Position numbers and translations under genes: made by a program
Source: Paenibacillus sp. BK033
GTDB lineage: Bacteria; Bacillota; Bacilli; Paenibacillales; Paenibacillaceae
Direction: 5' to 3'
Assembly (NCBI RefSeq): GCF_004345425.1
Contig: NZ_SLVP01000004.1
Location: forward strand, 248,001-312,000
Length of the DNA: 64,000 nucleotides
Shown here: one piece after another, positions 58,025-64,000 of the stretch
Position numbering within the stretch: the stretch's first letter is position 1
Layout: each line of letters begins with the position of its first letter
Notes under the pieces: generated by a model
Database searches by the model: none
Told to the model about the DNA's origin: nothing
Seen by the model: the letters and a program-made list of their open reading frames with translations, nothing else

Positions 58025-58915
58025 ATGAACGTACTGAAGGTTTCGAAGTTGACGATAGCGCTGTTCGTGCTGCCGTGCTTGATACTCTATGTCTGTCTGG
58101 TTTTTGTTCCAATCATCGTTTCCCTGTATACGAGTACGCTCGACTGGAACGGGATCGGCGAATCGAAATTCATCGGTCTGGACAACTTCAATAAATTGTT
58201 ATTCCATGATGCCGTATTTTGGCCGGCTGTACGCCATACCCTGATGTTTGCTGTATTTTCCATGCTTGAAATTCCAATTGCTTTGTTTGTCGCAATCTTG
58301 CTTAGCCGCTTCGTAAAGAAGCCGAATTTCCTTGTATCCAGCTATTTTATGCCGGTAATTTTGTCGGTTGTTATTATCGGACAACTTTGGAAAACAATCT
58401 ACAACCCTGCGTCCATGGGCGGCATGCTTAACCAGGTGCTTGACTGGGTAGGCCTGCACAGCTGGTCCCAGCAGTGGTTGACGGATCCAGATATCGCGAT
58501 GTACAGCTTGTACTTCGTCGCTTTGTGGCAATACCTTGGTTATCACACTCTCATCCAGTTTACGGGTATTCAGAACATTCCGTCGGATATTTATGAGGCA
58601 GCCAAAATTGATGGCGCTGAAGGCTTGAAGGCTGACTGGTATATTACCTTGCCAATGAACGTTCCGATCTTCAAGATTTCGATTGTCCTTGCCTTTATCG
58701 GCTCGCTGCAATCGTTCGACATGATTATGGTTATGACAGGCGGCGGTCCTGGTAACGCAACGGACGTTATCGCGACGCATATGTACAGAATGTCAATCTT
58801 GTCGATGAAATACGGATACGGAAGTGCCATTGCAGCCATTCTGGTTGTAGTCTGTCTTGTCGCAACAGTGGTCATCAACTATGGATTCAACCGTCTGGAA
58901 CGGAAATACACGTAA
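58025..58915 (+). CDS. Carbohydrate ABC transporter permease (CUT1, MalF-like)
   Basis: A 296-residue permease with six helices, beginning ALFVLPCLILYVCLVFVPIIVSLYTSTLDWNG. The EAA loop reads YEAAKIDGAEGLKADWYITLPMNVPIF; VMTGGGPGNATDVIATHMYR is a common family mark. GGAGGG lies upstream of the ATG. No ATPase gene is present in the window. Confidence 0.94.
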   Translation: MNVLKVSKLTIALFVLPCLILYVCLVFVPIIVSLYTSTLDWNGIGESKFIGLDNFNKLLFHDAVFWPAVRHTLMFAVFSMLEIPIALFVAILLSRFVKKPNFLVSSYFMPVILSVVIIGQLWKTIYNPASMGGMLNQVLDWVGLHSWSQQWLTDPDIAMYSLYFVALWQYLGYHTLIQFTGIQNIPSDIYEAAKIDGAEGLKADWYITLPMNVPIFKISIVLAFIGSLQSFDMIMVMTGGGPGNATDVIATHMYRMSILSMKYGYGSAIAAILVVVCLVATVVINYGFNRLERKYT

Positions 58916-58933
58916 CGAAGGAGGGATACGACT

Positions 58934-59809
58934 ATGAGCCAAAGTACAACTACAGCAGTGCTGCCAAGAATAAAGCCGCAAAGAAAATTTTCGATCGGGA
59001 AAATATTGATGTGGATTCTTCTGTCAGCTCTGATTGTCACCCAATTGTATCCGCTCTTGTGGCTGGCTATCTACTCGTTAAAGACTAACGAAGAAATTTT
59101 GTCCGGCCAATTCTTTGCTCTGCCGCATGCTCTGCAATGGGGTAACTATAGCGCTGCGATGGAGTCGGGCAATTACGTTAAATATCTGCTTAATAGCTTG
59201 AAAGTTACATTGATAACAATGGTTGGCGTTTTGTTCCTCAGCTCGCTTGTATCGTTTGCCATCAGCCGCTTCAAGTGGAAATACGGTCAGGCGGTTATGG
59301 TTGTCTTCCTGATCGGGATGATGATTCCGATGCAGGCGACACTGCTGCCGCTGATGATTATCTTCAAGAATATGCATATTCTGAATACGCATTGGTCGCT
59401 CATTCTGCCTTACATTGCATTCCAGACGCCAATTGCCGTATTTATTCTTAGCGGATTCATGAAGTCGATTCCTAATGAAATTGAAGAATCGGCAATCGTG
59501 GACGGAGCAGGCGTCTTCCGGATATTCTGGAACATTATCCTGCCGGTATCGGTTCCGCCGATGATGACGGTATGTATTCTGACCTTCATTAACATCTGGA
59601 ACGAGTACATCCTGGCAGCAACCTTTATCTCGACCGAACGATTGAAAACATTGCCGTTCGGGGTATACAGCTTCGTCAGCCAGTATTCGGTTAACTACGG
59701 AGCGATCGGCGCATTCCTCGTGCTTGGGGCATTGCCGGTTATCATTATTTACTTCTTGCTCGCAGATAAGATCACAAAAGGTATGGTAGCAGGCGCGGTG
59801 AAGGGTTAA
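58934..59809 (+). CDS. Carbohydrate ABC transporter permease (CUT1, MalG-like)
   Basis: A 291-residue permease, six helices (ILMWILLSALIVTQLYPLLWLAIYSLK first). The EAA loop reads PNEIEESAIVDGAGVFRIFWNIILPVSVPPM, and FINIWNEYILAATFI follows. 18 nt after its partner permease, with GAAGGAGGG before the ATG. Confidence 0.94.
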   Translation: MSQSTTTAVLPRIKPQRKFSIGKILMWILLSALIVTQLYPLLWLAIYSLKTNEEILSGQFFALPHALQWGNYSAAMESGNYVKYLLNSLKVTLITMVGVLFLSSLVSFAISRFKWKYGQAVMVVFLIGMMIPMQATLLPLMIIFKNMHILNTHWSLILPYIAFQTPIAVFILSGFMKSIPNEIEESAIVDGAGVFRIFWNIILPVSVPPMMTVCILTFINIWNEYILAATFISTERLKTLPFGVYSFVSQYSVNYGAIGAFLVLGALPVIIIYFLLADKITKGMVAGAVKG

Positions 59810-59856
59810 TCCCCTTCTCCGCTTTTTTGAATTTTAAGCGATTTGTAGATTTTTAC

Positions 59857-59896
59857 CGAAACGGTTACGCTGCCACAGGTCAGCGCAACCGTTTCG
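59857..59896. other. Long inverted repeat after the permease genes
   Basis: CGAAACGGTTACGCTG (59857-59872), 8 nt, CAGCGCAACCGTTTCG (59881-59896): 16-bp arms with one mismatch. No U-run follows on either strand. It ends just before the predicted extended -10 of the kinase gene, so it may be an operator or a factor-assisted 3' end. Confidence 0.55.
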
Positions 59897-59901
59897 CCAT
59901 G

Positions 59902-59910
59902 TGTTACAAT
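59902..59910 (+). promoter_or_regulatory. Predicted extended -10 promoter of the second YesM/YesN operon
   Basis: TG-T-TACAAT (59902-59910). No good -35 at 17 nt. Start would be near 59917, giving a leader of about 215 nt that contains the four hairpin repeats. Confidence 0.45.
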
Positions 59911-59926
59911 GAGGGAATGAGCATTA

Positions 59927-60116
59927 GTGCTTCACGAAGTAGAATGATCACAAAAAGCGTGATCATTCTTAGTTGATGCTTACGAAGTAGAATGATCACA
60001 AAAAGCGTGATCATTCTTAAGTTGATGCTTACGAAGTAGAATGATCACAAAAAGCGTGATCATTCTTAGTTGATGCTTACGAAGTAGAATGATCACAAAA
60101 AGCGTGATCATTCTTT
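59927..60116 (+). repeat. Four tandem 48-49 nt hairpin repeats in the kinase leader
   Basis: Four near-identical units, each TTGATGCTTACGAAGT (first copy GTGCTTCACGAAGT) followed by a perfect hairpin AGAATGATCAC-AAAAAGC-GTGATCATTCT. Hairpins are at 59941-59969, 59989-60017, 60038-60066 and 60086-60114. The last is followed by TTTAGGAGG, the ribosome site of the kinase gene. This stretch holds no gene. Confidence 0.95.
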
Positions 60117-60132
60117 TAGGAGGATTCAAAAA

Positions 60133-62004
60133 TTGGCGCGTTATCATGGCATGCACTCTATACAGAATCGGTTGTTTTTATTGCTGTTTTCATCGATGAT
60201 GACGCTGCTCATCTTGGTCAGCTTCCTCTATTATCAGAAGACAACCCAGATTATTCATTCAAAGATCAGTGATCTTGCGGAGAAGAACGTTTCCCAAACG
60301 GTAGGGTTATTTGATCTGCTTCTCGAAGGATATGACAGCGTGACCAAATCACTTAACAGTAACTATGAATTGACCAGACTGCTTAAGGAAGCAGACAATG
60401 AGAAGAATATAAGCGTCAGTGTCATGAATGAACGGGCGATTACGAATATTATTGGAGCCGCATACTTTTCGCGAGATGATATTATAGGCATCCATGTCAT
60501 GACCAATGGAGGAAAGCTGTACAACTATGAACGGCGGTTCGCCGGCCTAGTCAATCAGGATTACACGTCTGCTGATTGGTACAGCAAGCTTAAAAATTCA
60601 AAAGGCGAAATGGTATGGCTTGGCTTGATGAAAGGCTCGGTTATTAACAGCATGCTGCCAGAGCCTGTGTTTGTATTTGGACGTCAGCTGTTTGATCTGA
60701 ATAACTATAAGCCGGTTGGCATTGTCTTGATCGAGTCGGATCCGAATCCGATTCTATCGGCCTTGTCTAACGCGTCGATCAGCCCAAACAGCCGGGTATT
60801 TATTGTTGATAAGAACAACGGCGTAATCGCATCGACGGATAAAAATCAGGATGATTTGTCGATGGAGCCAACTGGCGAGTCGCAGGCAGTGCCTTCTTTT
60901 AATGGGTTGCCTAGACCTAAGGGTAATGAGATCGTTGTTGATAATAAGACCAGTCAATTAATCGTTGCTGCCAAAACAGCCGTTGCGGAATGGACGGTAT
61001 TCGGGCTGACGCCCAAGTCGGACATCAGCGAAGAGCTGGTTCAGACGAGACTGTATCTGCTTGCCGTCATTATTGCCGTCATCTTGCTCTCGACGATGCT
61101 GGCGACATTAATCTCGCGCAACATCTCGTCGCCGCTTAAGCTGCTGATCCGGGAGATGAAGCAGGTTGAGCTGGGTAATTTCAGGGGAGCGGTAAACGTC
61201 AAATCCTTCGAGGAAATTAACAGCCTGGTCTCCTCCTTCAACCGGATGGTTCATCGGATCGACGAGCTGATTGAGCGGATTACCCTCGCGTCCATAAGCG
61301 AGAAAAACGCGGAGCTGCATGCGCTTCAGTCGCAGGTAAACCCGCATTTCCTGTACAATACGCTGGATATGATTTATTGGATGCTGGACGAGCGGGAGAA
61401 TGACCGGCTGGGCCGCGTTATATTGTCGCTGTCGCATATGTTCCGCTACAGCAGCGACTGGGAGGAAGCCTCGAAGACGACGCTCCGCCAGGAACTGGAG
61501 CAAATGAGGCATTACATGACGATTATCGAGAACCGTCTGGTTGGGCGCGTCAGCACCGAAATTCAGGTGGACAGCATATGGCTCGATGCTATCGTTCCGA
61601 AGATGACGATTCAGCCCGTCATCGAAAATGCGGTGAAGAGCGGTCTTGAGCCTCTCGATCGTCCGGGACTGCTGAGAGTATCCACCATAGCCGATGAAGA
61701 GGCCAATGAGCTGCGTATTGTTATCGAAGATAACGGCGTTGGCATCGATGAAGAGGAACTGAATAAGCTGCATGCCATGCTCGAGGATTCCAGCCCCGGC
61801 CGCAATTACAATGCTGCCCAGGAGGGACGCGGCAGAAGAGGAATCGGACTGCCGAATGTGCACCGCCGTATTGTGCTTATGTACGGTGAGCCGTACGGCT
61901 TGCGTATTTCCAGCGAATTAGGAAAAGGAACGACGGTAATTATCGCAATACCGCTGCCAGCCAGAGGAGGTAAAACGGGCGATGAACATATTAATCGTGG
62001 ATGA
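60133..62004 (+). CDS. Sensor histidine kinase, YesM type
   Basis: A 623-residue membrane kinase. Helix 1 spans about 13-35, an extracellular dCache-like sensor domain follows to about 300 and helix 2 covers about 303-325. HAMP comes next (ISRNISSPLKLLIREMKQVELGNF onward), then the kinase with H405 in QSQVNPHFLYNTLDM. VENAVKSGLEP and IEDNGVGIDEEEL belong to the ATP domain. Start is TTG 60133, 9 nt after AGGAGG. It probably senses sugar outside the cell for the transporter upstream. It overlaps the regulator gene by 23 nt. Confidence 0.92.
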   Translation: MARYHGMHSIQNRLFLLLFSSMMTLLILVSFLYYQKTTQIIHSKISDLAEKNVSQTVGLFDLLLEGYDSVTKSLNSNYELTRLLKEADNEKNISVSVMNERAITNIIGAAYFSRDDIIGIHVMTNGGKLYNYERRFAGLVNQDYTSADWYSKLKNSKGEMVWLGLMKGSVINSMLPEPVFVFGRQLFDLNNYKPVGIVLIESDPNPILSALSNASISPNSRVFIVDKNNGVIASTDKNQDDLSMEPTGESQAVPSFNGLPRPKGNEIVVDNKTSQLIVAAKTAVAEWTVFGLTPKSDISEELVQTRLYLLAVIIAVILLSTMLATLISRNISSPLKLLIREMKQVELGNFRGAVNVKSFEEINSLVSSFNRMVHRIDELIERITLASISEKNAELHALQSQVNPHFLYNTLDMIYWMLDERENDRLGRVILSLSHMFRYSSDWEEASKTTLRQELEQMRHYMTIIENRLVGRVSTEIQVDSIWLDAIVPKMTIQPVIENAVKSGLEPLDRPGLLRVSTIADEEANELRIVIEDNGVGIDEEELNKLHAMLEDSSPGRNYNAAQEGRGRRGIGLPNVHRRIVLMYGEPYGLRISSELGKGTTVIIAIPLPARGGKTGDEHINRG

Positions 62005-63169
62005 CGAGAACGTCATACGGGAAGGTATAAAGCGAACATTAAACAATCGGTTTCCGGCGTACAGCACCTATCTGGCCGTCAACGCGGAAGAAGCGGTCGC
62101 CGAGCTGAGGAAGAACCGGATCGATATCGTGCTTACGGATATCCTGATGCCGGGCATGACCGGTCTGGAGCTGATGAATTTGACCCGAAGCATCTATCCG
62201 CGGGTGAAGTGGGTCGTGATCTCCGCCTATTCGGAGTTCAGCTATGCCCAGGAGGCCGTGCGCCTTGGAGCCAAGGACTACCTGCTTAAGCCGATAGGCA
62301 AGGAAGTGCTGGCCGAGATGATCGAGAAGATCAGCGGGGAGATCGAGCACGAACGGGAGCTGACGGAGGAAGCCGAGCTCCTGAAGACGAACCGCAAGTA
62401 TTTGCGGGAAGCGGTCTTTCAGCGCTGGGCTCAAGGGCTTGATATCGGCCGCATCGATATGAGTCCGTTTATGGACAGCCATCCGCATTTCAATCTGATT
62501 ATGGTCAAGATGGAGAGCGACAAGGTTGTTCAGCTCGAGCATTTCATGATCGAGAACGTGCTGGGCGAGCTGATCGAGAAGCATGGCCAGGGCTTTGTCA
62601 CCATTTACGACAGCAAGAGCCTTCTTGGCCTTGTTACGCTTCCGGAGGGCGGAACGATAACTAGTCTTCTGGAAGAGCTGCGCACGCACCTCATCAAATA
62701 TCTGCGCGTGCCGTTCCAGATTATGCATACCGACCGGATCGAGGATATCAACGCCGTGCCGGGGGAAGTGCAGCGGATGAGGCAAGCTTCGTCCACGCAG
62801 GTGTATGAGCATTACGCAAGCGGAAGCGATCAGTCCATTGAGGTTGCCCTGCAATATATCAGGACGCATTATCATGCCGATCTGTCGCTTGAGAAGGTTG
62901 CGGCTATCGTATACCTGAATCCGGTATACTTCAGCCAGCTGTTCAAGCAGAAGACCGGCGCGGGCTTTAAGGAGTATGTCATTGGACTGCGGCTGGAGCA
63001 AGCCAAGCAGATGCTGCTGAATCCCAAGCTGAAGCTTGCCGATGTCGCTGAGCGGATCGGCTATCAGGATATGCGCCATTTCTCGCAGCTGTTCCGCAAG
63101 AAGTACGGGGAGACGCCATCGGAGTTCCGTCAGCGTCACCGGATGGACGGTATCGAAAAACCGTTGTAA
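61982..63169 (+). CDS. AraC-type response regulator, YesN type (short)
   Basis: A 395-residue regulator. The receiver covers about 1-120 with acidic D8-D9, phospho-acceptor D53 (LTDILMP) and the LLKPIG lysine. A reduced middle region is followed by two AraC HTHs (SLEKVAAIVYLNPVYFSQLFKQKTGAGFKEYV; KLADVAERIGYQDMRHFSQLFRKKYGETPSEFRQRH). It is about 120 residues shorter than the other YesN-type regulator in this window, the difference being in the linker. AGGAGG lies upstream of the ATG, inside the kinase gene. Confidence 0.93.
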   Translation: MNILIVDDENVIREGIKRTLNNRFPAYSTYLAVNAEEAVAELRKNRIDIVLTDILMPGMTGLELMNLTRSIYPRVKWVVISAYSEFSYAQEAVRLGAKDYLLKPIGKEVLAEMIEKISGEIEHERELTEEAELLKTNRKYLREAVFQRWAQGLDIGRIDMSPFMDSHPHFNLIMVKMESDKVVQLEHFMIENVLGELIEKHGQGFVTIYDSKSLLGLVTLPEGGTITSLLEELRTHLIKYLRVPFQIMHTDRIEDINAVPGEVQRMRQASSTQVYEHYASGSDQSIEVALQYIRTHYHADLSLEKVAAIVYLNPVYFSQLFKQKTGAGFKEYVIGLRLEQAKQMLLNPKLKLADVAERIGYQDMRHFSQLFRKKYGETPSEFRQRHRMDGIEKPL

Positions 63170-63207
63170 TCTTATCGAAAACAAACTCGGGTAGAGGAAG
63201 GAGTCCT

Positions 63208-64000
63208 ATGTCCATTACGAAGACACTGGCCAATCTGGTCTATGCCTACATCGCTCAGCGAGGTGTCGTATCGCGCGCTGAGCTGATCAAGGAATTCTCG
63301 ATGCCAAGCAGCACCATGACGCGGCTGCTGGAAGAGATGCTTGAAGCAAGCAAGCTGCGCGAGCATGGGCGCGGCAGCTCTACCGGGGGAAGAAGACCGA
63401 TTCTTTACGAGACGAATCCAACCTATGGCTATTTGTTCGGACTGGAGATCTCGCGGATCTACTCGTCCATAGGCCTTTACGACATGCATATGAACCGGCT
63501 GTCGGCCATACGCTGGAAGATGGATGAGAGCATGACGCCGGAAGTATTTCTGAACCGGGTGCAGGAGGCTGTCCGCCAGTTTACGAAGGAGCATGGCCTG
63601 CAGCCGTCCAGCATTCTCGGAATGGGTGTTGGAGCGGTAGGTCCGCTTGACCGTGAACGGGGTCTTATTCTGGATCCCGTTTATTTCCCTGCCCGGGGAT
63701 GGCGTAACCTGCCGATCTGCGGGCTGCTTGAGGAACGGCTGCAGTTCCCGGTTCTGCTCGATAACGGCGCGAATACCGCGCTGGTAGGCGAGCATTGGGC
63801 ACTGAGAAGCGAGCGCTATCAGCATATGCTGTATGTGCATGTCGGCGCCGGTCTCCGCTCGGCCGTTATGTCGAACGGCCAGCTTGTGTACGGAGCAACC
63901 GATATGGAGGGGGCAATCGGCCGGATGATTATTCAGGCCGGCGAACTTTCTCGGCCTGGAAGCGCCGTTGACGGGGCGCTCGAGTCCTTCGTGTCGGTTC
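63208..64000 (+). CDS. ROK-family transcriptional regulator (3' end outside window)
   Basis: The first 264 codons are seen. A winged HTH occupies about 1-70 (VYAYIAQRGVVSRAELIKEFSMPSSTMTRLLEEMLEASKLREHGRGSSTGGRRPILYETN), followed by the ROK sugar-kinase-like fold: GYLFGLEISRIYSSIGLYD, ILGMGVGAVGPLD and PVLLDNGANTALVGEHW, then MLYVHVGAGLRSAV. Such proteins are sugar-responsive repressors (NagC/XylR type). AAGGAG is 4 nt before the ATG. 38 nt after the YesN-type gene, so likely part of the same regulatory block; whether it still has kinase residues cannot be judged from the part seen. Confidence 0.92.
   Translation, partial: MSITKTLANLVYAYIAQRGVVSRAELIKEFSMPSSTMTRLLEEMLEASKLREHGRGSSTGGRRPILYETNPTYGYLFGLEISRIYSSIGLYDMHMNRLSAIRWKMDESMTPEVFLNRVQEAVRQFTKEHGLQPSSILGMGVGAVGPLDRERGLILDPVYFPARGWRNLPICGLLEERLQFPVLLDNGANTALVGEHWALRSERYQHMLYVHVGAGLRSAVMSNGQLVYGATDMEGAIGRMIIQAGELSRPGSAVDGALESFVSV

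Noticed and set aside
56466-58112. Long minus-strand open frame (548 codons) opposite the sugar-binding protein and permease genes
   Set aside because: It is the antisense shadow of strongly coding genes with clear motifs; it has no ribosome site and no recognisable domain.
59927-60116. Possible CRISPR array (regular 48-49 nt repeats)
   Set aside because: The units are repeated over their whole length with no variable spacers, there are only four, and no cas gene is present.
62039-63184. Minus-strand open frame (381 codons) opposite the short YesN-type regulator
   Set aside because: Antisense shadow; the receiver and AraC motifs are in the plus-strand frame.

Overview
The window looks like a chromosomal segment of a spore-forming, low-GC-lineage Gram-positive bacterium, most likely Paenibacillus or a close relative. 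The support is its moderately high GC coding bias, AGGAGG-type ribosome binding sites, an alpha/beta small acid-soluble spore protein, YesM/YesN-type two-component systems beside sugar ABC transporters, a lipoteichoic acid synthase, bactofilin pairs and ydaO-type c-di-AMP riboswitches. No rRNA, tRNA, insertion sequence, prophage or CRISPR array was seen.

Left part (1-9.9 kb): two bactofilin paralogues (the first cut by the window edge); a TetR regulator with a clear promoter and overlapping inverted repeat, followed 25 nt later by an LTA synthase; a scar with a WYL regulator truncated at both ends and the first 30 or so codons of an FAD oxidoreductase; a siderophore ABC transporter (lipoprotein plus two permeases, no ATPase) divergent from a ferredoxin-NADP reductase, with a Fur box in front of each; and an SDR-type protein.

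Potassium region (9.9-18.6 kb, minus strand): promoter, two tandem c-di-AMP riboswitches each followed by a terminator, an unrecognised 139-residue protein, a 34-residue one-helix protein, KdpF, KdpA, KdpB, KdpC, and a kinase-less KdpD-like protein made of two tandem copies of the KdpD sensor plus USP-like unit. The first copy is degenerate. This locus is the most unusual part of the window. It combines cis-RNA control by c-di-AMP with a protein whose USP domains belong to a c-di-AMP/nucleotide-binding fold, and no histidine kinase or KdpE is present here. rlmN lies divergently.

Centre (19.7-45.5 kb): lysoplasmalogenase-like protein, aldehyde dehydrogenase, DHA2 efflux pump; then a glycan locus (GH42, two CUT1 permeases, solute-binding lipoprotein, YesM/YesN pair, GH78-like protein, second GH42) resembling rhamnogalacturonan/pectin side-chain loci; an alkyltransferase-like DNA repair protein, DUF1284 protein, SASP, glycosyltransferase-like protein, a WGxxGxxG surface protein, DUF3231 protein, GNAT acetyltransferase, GH115 alpha-glucuronidase, and a secreted peptidoglycan-binding protein with a very long glycine-rich repeat tail.

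Right part (45.6-64 kb): a quinone/electrophile defence cluster (MhqR-like regulator, ring-cleaving dioxygenase, MhqD-like hydrolase, flavin reductase) with two matching operators; peptidase T; leucine dehydrogenase-like enzyme; a YtrA-type GntR regulator with its ABC transporter; an OhrR regulator divergent from a glutathione peroxidase with two matching boxes; an SDR protein; a polysaccharide deacetylase lipoprotein; and a second CUT1 sugar transporter followed by a YesM/YesN pair and a ROK regulator cut by the window end. The YesM-type kinase gene has four near-identical 48-49 nt hairpin repeats in its leader. All functional statements come from motif recognition and context; no database search was run.
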